Shown: in pieces, positions 1 through 8,306 of the stretch
Layout: each line of letters starts with the position of its first letter
Numbering within the stretch: the first letter of the stretch is position 1
NCBI RefSeq assembly: GCF_001707885.1
Contig: NZ_MASS01000017.1
Location: forward strand, 21,821 to 85,820
Length of the DNA stretch: 64,000 nt
From: Desulfosporosinus cupriresistens
GTDB taxonomy: Bacteria > Bacillota > Desulfitobacteriia > Desulfitobacteriales > Desulfitobacteriaceae
Direction: 5' to 3'
Translations under genes and position numbers: made by a program
Notes under the pieces: model-generated
Database searches by the model: none
Seen by the model: the letters and a program-made list of their open reading frames with translations, nothing else
Told to the model about the DNA's origin: nothing

Positions 1-1737
1 TTGATCAATATAATTCAAAAAGTCGTGGACAGTAGCACGATAAGGAGAATCGACAATTTCTAAAGGGATTTCTATATGATGCTCTGTCCAATGCTTAAGC
101 AACTTTGCTGCTCGATTGGGGTCAGATGCTACATGAACAGCCGTGACCTGAGGGGTCAAAGCATAGGCATATTTCAATGTTTTTAAAACAATCAGATTTA
201 AGTCATAAACTGGGACGATCACTTTATTACGATAGTCTGCCAATTCAACATGTGCTCTTCGCCGCTTTAATTTTGTCACATGCCTCTGAAAACTTTCTAG
301 CGCTTCTGTAGTGACCTCTACTTCCCGGATTTCACACTTATAAACGTGACGAATAGCTCGGAACATCAAAACAAGAAGAGGCATGATCACAAGAATAATC
401 CATGCTCCTTGCCTAAACTTCGTCGTAATAAAGATAATTAAAACTAGGAATGAAATGACTCCTCCAAAGCTAAATATTGCAAAGTCGACCAGCCACTTTT
501 CTCCTCTTTCTTGCCACGTATGTTTGGCCAGACCGGTACCTGTCAGGGTAAACGAAATAAACACCCCAATAGCATAGAGCGGAAGCATCGAATGAGTGTC
601 TCCATGGAATACAATAATGAGCAGACTAGACACTAGAAACAACGTCCAAATTCCTACGCTATAAACAAGACGGTCCCCTAAATTTTTAAAATACCTCGGC
701 GCGTATCCATCTCGGGCCATTAAACTCAACAAGATCGGTAACCCAGCATAAGGGGTACTCGAGGCAATGACAAGAATAGCTGCGGCTGTGCCCATCAAGA
801 TAAAATAAGGAATAGTCTTTCCAAAGATAATTACACCCAATTGATTTAGGACGGTGTTTCCTTCAGCCGGAACAAGGTGGTAGGCGCCAGCTAAATATGT
901 CAGCCCAATTAATCCCAAAGAAACAATAACGCCCAAAATCATCAAAGTGCGGATAGCACGCTTTTGGGCTGGCTTTTTAAAGGCCGTAACCCCATTACTT
1001 ACTGCTTCAAACCCAGTTAAGGCTGTGGTACCGCCTGCAAACGCTCGCGCTAAGATAAACCAGGTTATCCCATTAGCTGAGGACGCTGCAATATGCCCTG
1101 TTGCTACTGCCGAAGGTGTTACGCCGTGGACTAAAATCTCAACCAAACCCGTTCCGATTAAAAGTGCTAAGGTAGCAATATAAAGGTATACAGGTAAAGC
1201 AAATAGTCGTGCAGATTCTTTTAAACCACGTAAATTAACCCACGCCATAAAAATGATGATCAAACAATCCGCGAGAACTTTGTGCTCAGTCGGAGCTAAC
1301 CACGGAAAAATCCCAGTCAAATTCTCTATAGCAGAGCTAACACTAACAGCAACAGTCAAAATGTAGTCGAGCGTTAAACTCGCACCTGCAATAAGACCAT
1401 AGTTCTCACCGAGATAAGCTCTTGCAATAGTATATGACCCACCACCTTCCGGATATTTCTGGATTGCTTTACGGTAAACAAGAAAAATACTAATCACCAG
1501 TAATACGATGGCAATTGAAATTTTCAAAACATAAGCATAGCCCAAAGAACCAACCAAAAGAAGGACATAAAGAATCTCATCCGGCGCATACCCCTCTGAA
1601 GAAATAATGTCCGAACCAAAAACTGGGACCCCGCCAGAAACCCCAACTTTAGCATCCTCAGCGTTTTGGGTCGCCAGCGGATGGCCAAAAATAGCTGTAC
1701 GAATTCTCAACCATAATAATCTATTATTATTAGCCAT
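1..1737 (-). CDS. KimA/YdaO-like potassium importer (APC-fold), C-terminus cut by window edge
   Basis: Translating the minus strand from the ATG at 1737 gives 579 codons without a stop before the window ends, so the C-terminal tail is missing. The protein starts MANNNRLLWLRIRT and has about twelve membrane segments followed by a soluble UspA-like domain that begins near KVIVPVYDLNLIVLK. The segments GSDIISSEGYAPDEI, LDYILTVAVSVS and TALTGFEAVSNG align from memory with the potassium-binding regions of B. subtilis KimA, a proton-coupled potassium importer with a LeuT fold. A Shine-Dalgarno sequence AAGGCGG precedes the ATG. It lies 50 bp behind ubiE and is probably co-transcribed. I see no c-di-AMP (ydaO) riboswitch immediately in front of it. 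An amino acid permease is the alternative reading. Confidence 0.85.
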   Translation of the reverse strand, partial: MANNNRLLWLRIRTAIFGHPLATQNAEDAKVGVSGGVPVFGSDIISSEGYAPDEILYVLLLVGSLGYAYVLKISIAIVLLVISIFLVYRKAIQKYPEGGGSYTIARAYLGENYGLIAGASLTLDYILTVAVSVSSAIENLTGIFPWLAPTEHKVLADCLIIIFMAWVNLRGLKESARLFALPVYLYIATLALLIGTGLVEILVHGVTPSAVATGHIAASSANGITWFILARAFAGGTTALTGFEAVSNGVTAFKKPAQKRAIRTLMILGVIVSLGLIGLTYLAGAYHLVPAEGNTVLNQLGVIIFGKTIPYFILMGTAAAILVIASSTPYAGLPILLSLMARDGYAPRYFKNLGDRLVYSVGIWTLFLVSSLLIIVFHGDTHSMLPLYAIGVFISFTLTGTGLAKHTWQERGEKWLVDFAIFSFGGVISFLVLIIFITTKFRQGAWIILVIMPLLVLMFRAIRHVYKCEIREVEVTTEALESFQRHVTKLKRRRAHVELADYRNKVIVPVYDLNLIVLKTLKYAYALTPQVTAVHVASDPNRAAKLLKHWTEHHIEIPLEIVDSPYRATVHDFLNYIDQ

Positions 1738-1787
1738 CAGAAAAAGCCGCCTTCTTTCTGCCACTGAATTAATGGCCAAAACTCACA

Positions 1788-2513
1788 TTACTCTTTCTTT
1801 GGTTTTGTACCTGAAACGATGGCAACAACACCGCCGGCCAAATTATCGAAACGCGTTTCGATCAGCCCACACTCTGCGAAAATACGGACCAGCTCTTCCT
1901 GTGCGGGAAATTCTCGAGCCGAGTCATGTAAATATTGATAAGCGCTAGCTTTTTTAGCCCATATTTTGCCCATTAAGGGAACGAGTTTTTCAAAATAGAC
2001 CCAATAAGCTTGTTTGAACACTGGGAAAGATGGTTTAGCCATATCCAAGGATACAACCTTTCCACCGGGTTTAACGACACGCACCATCTCTCGGATTCCT
2101 TGTCTTAAATCCGGCAAATTTCGTAATCCCCAACCCACCGTTACCCCATCAAACGAACCCTCTGAAAAGGCAAGTTCCATTGCATTTCCTTGGATAAATT
2201 GAATACAGTTCAGGTTCGGTGACTGTGTTAATGAATGTTTAGCGACATCCAACATTTTTCGAGAGAAGTCTAATCCTGTAACTTTTCCTTTTGGGCCAAC
2301 AACTTTTGCCAGTTCCATAGAAAGTTGCCCTGTCCCACAACAAACATCAAGCATATGCATACCGGGTTTTGCTCCGACACGTTCCACTGCAATCCGTCGC
2401 CACCGTTTATCCATTCCTAGGCTCATTAAACTATTCATTAAATCATAATGGGTAGCAATTGAATTAAAAGTCTCTTTGACATATGTTGATTTATCTTTAC
2501 CTGCAAAATCCAT
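1788..2513 (-). CDS. ubiE: Demethylmenaquinone methyltransferase (UbiE/MenG)
   Basis: A 241-residue class I SAM-dependent methyltransferase. The SAM-binding motif I, LDVCCGTGQ, lies at about residues 55-63, and the family segments YDLMNSLMSLGMDKRWRR (near the N-terminus) and GGKVVSLDMAKP are present. The length matches the UbiE/MenG family. The enzyme makes the last C-methylation of menaquinone, the respiratory quinone of anaerobic Firmicutes, and acts in the cytoplasm at the membrane face. AGGGAGAT lies at good distance before the ATG at 2513. It is the first gene of a probable two-gene transcript with the KimA-like importer. Confidence 0.92.
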   Translation of the reverse strand: MDFAGKDKSTYVKETFNSIATHYDLMNSLMSLGMDKRWRRIAVERVGAKPGMHMLDVCCGTGQLSMELAKVVGPKGKVTGLDFSRKMLDVAKHSLTQSPNLNCIQFIQGNAMELAFSEGSFDGVTVGWGLRNLPDLRQGIREMVRVVKPGGKVVSLDMAKPSFPVFKQAYWVYFEKLVPLMGKIWAKKASAYQYLHDSAREFPAQEELVRIFAECGLIETRFDNLAGGVVAIVSGTKPKKE

Positions 2514-2690
2514 CGTTTATCTCCCTATCCATTGGTTCTTTATTTATAATTAGTATTTCATTCCTTTAAATAGTACGCGATGTTTGCCCCCTTGTCTAGG
2601 TCCCTTCCATATCTAAGCCACAAATAAACAATCCCAATCAATATTGTAAATTAAAAGTTCTAAATTATACTTTATTAAAAACGCTTAAAC

Positions 2691-2750
2691 CGTTATACTG
2701 TATATAGCACCATGATGTATATAGCATTATAATGTGATAAACAGTATTAG
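2691..2750 (+). promoter_or_regulatory. Probable promoter and PadR-type operator upstream of the padR-MFS pair
   Basis: Two copies of TGTATATAGCA lie 17 bp apart at 2699-2709 and 2716-2726. They sit inside a wider perfect inverted repeat, ATACTGT at 2695-2701 and ACAGTAT at 2741-2747. A perfect TATAAT is at 2728-2733; no convincing -35 was found at 16-18 bp spacing. Such AT-rich dyads next to a PadR-like gene commonly serve autorepression, which is inference here. Confidence 0.5.
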
Positions 2751-2761
2751 GAGGTGAATCA

Positions 2762-3109
2762 TTGATCCAGTCAAAACAAAGTCGTCATACTAATGCTTTC
2801 ATTCTTCTTTTTTTGGAGGAGTTATCTGTGGCCTATGGTGCTCAAATTTTCTCTCACCTACAGTCAGAATTGCCTTATTGCTTATCCGATAGTCCAAGCG
2901 TTTACCGTGCCCTTCAGGAAATGGAAGAAAAAGAGTGGGTGAAATCCAATTGGAAATCTCCGCAGACCGGTCCTCCGCGCAAATGGTATAGCATTACTCA
3001 CAAAGGACGAGCGGCCCTTCATCAGTATGCTGAAGACATCGTACAACGACAGGCTAATTTAAATTTCTTTCTTAAACACTATGCTGCATTAAACCGGACG
3101 AATTTATAA
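2762..3109 (+). CDS. PadR-family transcriptional regulator
   Basis: A 115-residue winged-helix protein. The segment SVYRALQEMEEKEWVKSNW followed by GPPRKWYSITHKG is the PadR signature: recognition helix, then the wing with the PRKWY beta-hairpin. The start is TTG at 2762 with AGGAGGTGA seven bases before it. It lies 26 bp before an MFS exporter and the two are almost certainly one operon. PadR proteins usually repress an adjacent drug exporter and release on binding its substrate, so it probably controls its own transcript through the repeats at 2691-2750. Confidence 0.85.
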   Translation: MIQSKQSRHTNAFILLFLEELSVAYGAQIFSHLQSELPYCLSDSPSVYRALQEMEEKEWVKSNWKSPQTGPPRKWYSITHKGRAALHQYAEDIVQRQANLNFFLKHYAALNRTNL

Positions 3110-3135
3110 TGCATAGCTGAAAGGAGCCTCACATT

Positions 3136-4320
3136 ATGAGTCCCACAAAGCCTATAAAATATTCAACGATTAGTATACTTTCTTTAGCTCATATGCTAAA
3201 TGATATGTACAGTAACTATTTACCTCAAATGCTTCCGTTTCTGGTAGCCGCTACAGCGCTTACTACCACTCGGGCTGCCATCCTAGTATCAGTGTTCACC
3301 ATCAGTTCCTCCTTCATTCAACCACTCTTCGGTTATTTCCTTGACCGGCAAGGAAAACGCTGGCTTGTCCATGTGGGTACCTTATGGATGGCAATTATGC
3401 TTAGTTTAACCGGACTTGTCCACAACTATCTCCTTCTTGTTGTTCTGGCTGGGTTAGCTGGACTCGGTACAGCCGCCTTTCATCCCCAAGCGTCTACTAT
3501 GATCACAGTTGTCAGTGGCGACCGAAAAGCAGTTTTCTTATCCACCTTTGTTGCCTTCGGAAATATCGGTTTTGCTCTCAGCCCGCTTTTACTTGTTCCT
3601 TTGTTTCAAACATATGGTCTGCATGCTACTATTTACACTGTCATTCCTGGAATTTTTGTTGCACTATTGCTCTTTTTCTTTGCGCCCAAAAATGACGTGC
3701 TCGGTGGAAATGCTCCAACTTTTTTAGAGGTTTTACATTCTTTGCGGTCAGCTCGTTCAGAGCTACTGACTATTACCGGGGTTATTGCGATTCGTTCTTT
3801 AGCCTATACCGGGTTGTTAACGATCCTACCCCTATATTTTCAAGCTCAAAAGCTCTCATCCATTGCCTCCAGTCATTTAGTCTTTATTATGCTGTTCTCT
3901 GGAGCGATCGGCGGGGTCCTCGGGGGATTAATTTCCGATAATTATGGTCGGAAACCTTTAATTGTCAGTTCGCTTATTTTATCTACTCCCCTATTCTATA
4001 GCTTTTTACACTCCCACGGGACTCTGAGCGTTGTTTTCCTGGCCCTCGCTGGGGCATCCCTACTGTCAAGTTTTTCAGTGACCGTTGTTGCAGCGCAAGA
4101 GGCTATCCCTAATAATAAATCTTTAGCAGCAGGACTATCAATGGGATTTGCCGGAGGAATCGGTGGGCTAATGGTCATCATAATTGGCCGTATTGGAGAT
4201 TCCTACGGTTTATCTTCAGCTATTTCCATATTATTTTTTCTTCCCCTCGTGGCTGGAATTATCGCCCTGTTCATGAAAAGCCGACCTTCAGCAAAAGCAG
4301 GTCGCTTAAGCGCACGCTGA
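3136..4320 (+). CDS. MFS transporter, fosmidomycin-resistance (Fsr)-like
   Basis: A 394-residue protein with about twelve hydrophobic segments. The N-terminus SLAHMLNDMYSNYLPQMLPF matches the Fsr branch of the major facilitator superfamily, and FGYFLDRQGKRW is the loop 2-3 motif A position. Glycine-rich C-terminal helices (FAGGIGGLMVIIIGRIGD) also fit. Fsr-type members export antimicrobial compounds by proton antiport, but the real substrate cannot be read from the sequence. AAGGAG precedes the ATG. It is the second gene after the PadR regulator and is followed by a strong terminator. Confidence 0.85.
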   Translation: MSPTKPIKYSTISILSLAHMLNDMYSNYLPQMLPFLVAATALTTTRAAILVSVFTISSSFIQPLFGYFLDRQGKRWLVHVGTLWMAIMLSLTGLVHNYLLLVVLAGLAGLGTAAFHPQASTMITVVSGDRKAVFLSTFVAFGNIGFALSPLLLVPLFQTYGLHATIYTVIPGIFVALLLFFFAPKNDVLGGNAPTFLEVLHSLRSARSELLTITGVIAIRSLAYTGLLTILPLYFQAQKLSSIASSHLVFIMLFSGAIGGVLGGLISDNYGRKPLIVSSLILSTPLFYSFLHSHGTLSVVFLALAGASLLSSFSVTVVAAQEAIPNNKSLAAGLSMGFAGGIGGLMVIIIGRIGDSYGLSSAISILFFLPLVAGIIALFMKSRPSAKAGRLSAR

Positions 4321-4345
4321 TCTAGATACAATTCGGAATACTGGG

Positions 4346-4387
4346 TATGAAGGAAGGGGATCGCCTAAGCGATCCCCTTCCTTCATA
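4346..4387 (+). terminator. Intrinsic terminator between convergent MFS and feo transcripts
   Basis: A perfect 19-bp inverted repeat (4346-4364 and 4369-4387) around a CTAA loop is followed on the plus strand by TTTTG. The gene on the right reads toward it, so it may serve both strands. Confidence 0.85.
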
Positions 4388-4461
4388 TTTTGTATCTTAA
4401 TAAAATTATGCTAGATGTTAAATAGATGACATCTCCATAGAACGTTGCAATTTATTATTCC

Positions 4462-4749
4462 TTATTTTGGCTCCGAACCCACTAATGTTTCGCCTCGCTC
4501 CGTAAGCACCCAAAACGTGTACGTTTCGGACGAAGCAAACCCACATCCTACACACTGACTGCTTCCCCGATCGGTACTACAACTCGAACTACAGGATTGA
4601 CCGAACTGTTCGGTGCGAATATATCCCATATGTTCCATTTGTTCCAAAGCATTTTCTAGTTCTCGCACCGAACAGCCAACTTCATGAGCCAACTGTGCCA
4701 TTGATAATGATTCCTTGCGTGCTAGTATTTTCATAATACTTGTTAGCAT
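4462..4749 (-). CDS. feoC: FeoC-like winged-helix protein
   Basis: A 95-residue protein. The first 50 residues form a helix-turn-helix (SMAQLAHEVGCSVRELENAL, then MGYIRTEQ). A cysteine cluster CSSSC-x7-QCVGC follows, as in FeoC proteins that carry an oxygen-labile iron-sulfur cluster or metal at the wing. GGGGGTGG precedes the ATG. It lies 32 bp after feoB and is the last gene of the feoA-feoB-feoC order. FeoC proteins influence stability or regulation of FeoB; which applies here is unknown. Confidence 0.8.
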   Translation of the reverse strand: MLTSIMKILARKESLSMAQLAHEVGCSVRELENALEQMEHMGYIRTEQFGQSCSSSCSTDRGSSQCVGCGFASSETYTFWVLTERGETLVGSEPK

Positions 4750-4781
4750 ATCATTCCACCCCCAGAGGGCTTATTTAGAGC

Positions 4782-6869
4782 TTATTGAAAACCAAGTAGC
4801 ATTCCACCGTGGAAAACAATCCACCCCATCACAAAACTAAGAATAAGGTTATATGCTACCCCGAAGCTGGTCCAGCCTAAGCTTCCAGATTCTTTATACG
4901 TTGTAACGACTGTGGCGAGGCAGGGAATATAAAGCATATACACTACTAAGAAGGTAAACGCCCTCAAAGGAGTCATGGCGCCCGTCATGGCCTGTGCGAT
5001 GGACTGCGACGCATCTGCAGCAACACCGTACAAAATACCTAGGGTCGACAGTGTCGTTTCCTTAGCAGTGAACCCAAAAACGATCGCAACCATGATCCGC
5101 CAATCAAATCCTAATGGCCTTCCAATAAAGGATAACCAGCCTCCCATATCCCCAGCCCACGTTTCATTCATCGGAACCCCTTGCGGATAAGAGCTCAGTA
5201 CCCAGACTACAATCGATGCCACTAAGATGAAAGTCCAGGCTCTTTTGAGAAAAGAATAAGTTTTATGCCATGTTGGTATCAGAACATTGCGCAATGTAGG
5301 AATATGGTATAGAGGCAATTCCATGACAAAAGCTGACCGTTCTGTTTGCTTGACTACTCTTCTTAAGAAGAGCGCAGAAAACATCACCAGAATCATACTT
5401 AAGAACAATAGACTTAGCATAACGACAGATCCCCGAGAACCTGGGAAAAATGCTGCAACGACAGCACTCATGACCCCTAAACGTGGAACACAGGGTATTA
5501 ACGGATTTATAAGCATGGTAATCAAACGATCTTTAGGGTCTTCCAAGGTTCTTGTAGCCATAATTCCCGGAACGTTGCATCCAAACCCAGAAACTAAAGA
5601 AAAAAACGATTTTCCATGCAACCCCATCAGTTGCATAAAGCGATCCCCTAAAAACGCAGCACGCGCTAAATAGCCACTATCTTGCATAAAGGAAAAGAAA
5701 GCAAAAAATATCGCTATCTGAGGAACAAAAGCTAAAACAGCACCAACCCCCGCAAAGATCCCGTCTCTCACCAAACTTTGCACAAAGTCTGGCACATGGC
5801 CCCATCGCAATAAACCGACAAGGACATCAGCAGCCCAGGCCATACCTCGCGAAACAGCATCACCTATAGGCGCACTGGCAACAAAAGAACCCCAAAATAC
5901 TACGGCCAAAACCGCGAACATGATTGGATAACCCCAAATAGGTGAAAGTACCCATCTGTCCAATAAGTCAGTCCATGTTGGTTTTGCAGGATTTTCGTGA
6001 GTCCTAAACTTCGGTAGAATATGAGAAATGTATTTATATTTGGCATCCGCAAAGGCCATCTCAAAATGATCTTTGCTCCACCCTTCTGCCTCATAAGTCT
6101 GCAGCAAGTCATCGCCTGGAAGCGCAACCGTTTCTAGAAGCTCGTAATTCACAACATCACCAGGGTCACAACAAGAATCTTTACTCTTACTTTTCCGCGA
6201 CTGGGACGTGCTTATCTTCCACTCTTGTCCGATCTCCGGATCTCTCTCTAAACGTTTAAGAGCTAACCATCGCAATGGATACATTGTTGCCCATTTGGTT
6301 TTCGCCAATAGATCTTCCATTGCTTGAATCTTTTGTTCGAGTTCCTTCGGATAAGAAACTTCGACTGGGGAAAGGTCTTGCTCCAGCTCCCCCACTCGAA
6401 TTGCTTCAGATAAGAATTCCTCAATCCCTTTTCCTTTGGCCGCGACGATTTCAACCACTGGCACATTTAATGCTGCTGCCAACTCAGATGTACGGATCGT
6501 AATTCCAGCGGTCTGAGCCAAATCCAACATATTTAAACCGATAACAACACGGGGAGAAAGTTCCAGAATTTGCAGAACTAAATAGAGATTTCGTTCAATA
6601 TTCGAAGCATCAACCATTGCCATGACAACATCTGGTTTTTCACGCAGGATATATTCTCGTGTGATGATTTCCTCTTGTGAGTAAGCAGTTAAACTATAAG
6701 TCCCTGGCAGGTCAATTAGTTCTATCTCTTGATTCGCTCTTTGGATTAAACCCGACTTTCGTTCAACAGTTTTTCCCGCCCAGTTGCCAACCTGTTGGTT
6801 AGAACCAGTCAAGGCGTTGAAAACCGTACTTTTTCCAACATTAGGATTTCCCACAAGTGCTATTTTCAT
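4782..6869 (-). CDS. feoB: Ferrous iron transporter FeoB
   Basis: A 695-residue FeoB. The N-terminal G domain has G1 GNPNVGKS (7-14), G3 DLPGT (53-57) and G4 NMLD. A spacer domain follows, then the membrane domain with two gate regions, including GFGCNVPGIMATR with the conserved Cys. It imports Fe(II) across the inner membrane. A linker rich in Lys/Ser with two adjacent Cys lies near residue 230. GGGAGG precedes the ATG at 6869. Its place between feoA and feoC and the Fur-like box before feoA indicate induction by iron limitation. Confidence 0.97.
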   Translation of the reverse strand: MKIALVGNPNVGKSTVFNALTGSNQQVGNWAGKTVERKSGLIQRANQEIELIDLPGTYSLTAYSQEEIITREYILREKPDVVMAMVDASNIERNLYLVLQILELSPRVVIGLNMLDLAQTAGITIRTSELAAALNVPVVEIVAAKGKGIEEFLSEAIRVGELEQDLSPVEVSYPKELEQKIQAMEDLLAKTKWATMYPLRWLALKRLERDPEIGQEWKISTSQSRKSKSKDSCCDPGDVVNYELLETVALPGDDLLQTYEAEGWSKDHFEMAFADAKYKYISHILPKFRTHENPAKPTWTDLLDRWVLSPIWGYPIMFAVLAVVFWGSFVASAPIGDAVSRGMAWAADVLVGLLRWGHVPDFVQSLVRDGIFAGVGAVLAFVPQIAIFFAFFSFMQDSGYLARAAFLGDRFMQLMGLHGKSFFSLVSGFGCNVPGIMATRTLEDPKDRLITMLINPLIPCVPRLGVMSAVVAAFFPGSRGSVVMLSLLFLSMILVMFSALFLRRVVKQTERSAFVMELPLYHIPTLRNVLIPTWHKTYSFLKRAWTFILVASIVVWVLSSYPQGVPMNETWAGDMGGWLSFIGRPLGFDWRIMVAIVFGFTAKETTLSTLGILYGVAADASQSIAQAMTGAMTPLRAFTFLVVYMLYIPCLATVVTTYKESGSLGWTSFGVAYNLILSFVMGWIVFHGGMLLGFQ

Positions 6870-6961
6870 AACTTAGCCGCCTCCCTTTTTTATGCTCATA
6901 AATCATGTCCTAAGCGGCAACCCGGAAAATCTAAACAGATTAATCAATCTTAGCTCTTTAA

Positions 6962-7228
6962 CTAACGACTCGCTAAAAGGTGTTCTCTGTGCTCTTGATG
7001 AGCTTCAGTTACAATAATTTTCGCACATTCTCCTCGGCGCATCGCTAAATAGTACCCTTTGAGGCGAACTTGGAGTGGACCGCCCCAAGGAGCACGACGG
7101 ACAACCTCTAACTCAACCCCAGGGACAATACCCATATCCATCATCCGGCGACGCAATGCTCCCCCACCTTCAATATGCTCAACACACGCCCGCTCTCCAG
7201 GTTTTAAATCTCCTAATAATCGTTTCAT
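6962..7228 (-). CDS. feoA: FeoA, SH3-like partner of FeoB
   Basis: An 88-residue FeoA-domain protein. LKPGERACVEHIEGGG, RRRMMDMGIVPGVELEVVRRAPWGGP and LRGYYLAMRR-like segments give the SH3-like fold that associates with the FeoB G domain. I chose ATG at 7228 because GAGGTGATCGCG gives a good Shine-Dalgarno spacing; the longer frame from 7279 would run through the Fur-like operator and has no ribosome site. It is the first gene of the feo operon. Confidence 0.92.
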   Translation of the reverse strand: MKRLLGDLKPGERACVEHIEGGGALRRRMMDMGIVPGVELEVVRRAPWGGPLQVRLKGYYLAMRRGECAKIIVTEAHQEHREHLLASR

Positions 7229-7252
7229 CGCGATCACCTCTCCTCTATGTAA

Positions 7253-7269
7253 ATGATAATCGTTATCAT
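7253..7269 (-). promoter_or_regulatory. Fur-like box upstream of feoA
   Basis: ATGATAATCGTTATCAT is a 7-3-7 inverted repeat made of ATGATAA and TTATCAT. This closely resembles Fur boxes of the GATAAT type and lies 24 bp before the feoA start codon. A second, weaker AATGATAAGCATT lies at about 7465-7477. Confidence 0.8.
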
Positions 7270-7440
7270 CAAATGCCAAAAAATTAACTGAGAACTTATC
7301 TCATTTATAATATTACTATTGTTTTCCGACCCTGTCAATAGATCATAACAACCATTATTCAGATTCGAATATTCGCAGTCCTCTTTCCTCTCAGTACCGT
7401 TTATCACAGCATTTCCAGAGTGATTAGAACAACTAGGCAA

Positions 7441-7469
7441 CATTCTTAAACAAAAAATATTTAAGAATG
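7441..7469. repeat. Perfect 10-bp inverted repeat in the feo upstream gap
   Basis: CATTCTTAAA at 7441-7450 and TTTAAGAATG at 7460-7469 are exact reverse complements separated by nine bases. There is no T-run, so it looks more like an operator than a terminator. The rest of 7290-7570 shows no gene. Confidence 0.45.
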
Positions 7470-7570
7470 ATAAGCATTGCAAATTATAAGAGGCTATAGC
7501 TCAGTCCATAATGCTCAATTCAGAAGATCACGTAATCCTTGGGCAGTCATAAATGCTTTTTGACACAATC

Positions 7571-7598
7571 AAAAGGAGCAGGAGTTACCCCCTGCCCC
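7571..7598 (-). terminator. Terminator of the zinc-ribbon gene
   Basis: On the minus strand GGGGCAGG pairs (one mismatch) with CCTGCTCC around a short loop and is followed by TTTTGATTG. It lies 15 bp after the stop of the zinc-ribbon gene. Confidence 0.7.
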
Positions 7599-7612
7599 CT
7601 TGTAAATTTTTC

Positions 7613-7924
7613 TTAGTAACGACGCATGGATTGGAAACAATCGCGGCAATATACTGGTTTTTCACCAGAAGGTTGAAAAGGAACTTCAGTTTGTACACCA
7701 CAACTTGCGCAGATTGCAGGAAACATTTGACGTTGTGGGCGACTACCGTAACCACCACCATAATTACTACGACCACCTGTTTGTTGCTTGCGGGCATGAC
7801 GGCAGGCTGGGCAACGAGTTGGATCATTTTCAAACCCTTTTTCAGCATAGAAATCTTGCTCACTAGCCGAAAAAATAAATTCCTGACCGCAGTCGCGGCA
7901 TGTTAAAGTTTTGTCTTGAGCCAT
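7613..7924 (-). CDS. Small double zinc-ribbon protein
   Basis: A 103-residue protein with two treble-clef or ribbon units. The first begins TCRDCGQEF and closes with CPACR; the second is CASCG and CRDC. They are joined by a Gly/Ser/Tyr/Gln-rich linker (SNYGGGYGSRPQRQ). Similar short proteins are annotated only as zinc-ribbon domain proteins and are thought to bind nucleic acid, which is inference. AAGGAGGAG gives a strong ribosome site before the ATG. It is monocistronic, with its own terminator. Confidence 0.8.
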   Translation of the reverse strand: MAQDKTLTCRDCGQEFIFSASEQDFYAEKGFENDPTRCPACRHARKQQTGGRSNYGGGYGSRPQRQMFPAICASCGVQTEVPFQPSGEKPVYCRDCFQSMRRY

Positions 7925-8164
7925 TATAACTCCTCCTTATTTGGGTGTTCCTTGTACGCGTGGGATCCTCCACTAATTTTCATCCGTTCACCAAATAAGG
8001 TCAGAGTTATGGATTCCATTTTAGTTAGGCCCATGTCTTAACAAGCACACGGTCAGTATAGCAGAGCAACTGCTCATAAGCAAACGAAACTTTCTCCAAA
8101 ATATTGCTTCTGTGGATCAACAGCATATAAAACAAACAAATCCTATTACAAGAAGAAACTGAGA

Positions 8165-8306
8165 TTATCAAGAAAACTTGACTGGTGCCCGCGAAGACAC
8201 TGTCTTCGCACGTATTAGCCTTCTTGCAGGATGGTAAGGCGTCGTGATGGTGAGAAGTGCCCTTCCAGAAAGAATGGAACGATAAGTTATGCTTTCTGAC
8301 TAGTAT
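8165..8306 (+). repeat. Dispersed modular repeat, copy A
   Basis: Begins with AAGAAAACTTGACTGGTGCC and ends with GCTTTCTGACTAGTAT. It holds the hairpin GCGAAGACACTGTCTTCGC (8190-8208) and a second arm pair CAGAAAG / CTTTCTG near 8266-8298. The same modules recur at 16896, 32508 and 39248. Its right end touches the TAA stop of the asparaginase gene. The remainder of 7925-8165 shows no gene. Confidence 0.85.

Noticed and set aside
1738..1787. Possible c-di-AMP riboswitch for the KimA-like gene
   Set aside because: Only 50 bp separate the gene from ubiE, too short for that riboswitch.
7488..7560. GGCTATAGCTCAGT looks like the start of a tRNA
   Set aside because: No anticodon arm, T arm or pairing acceptor end follows within 90 bases.
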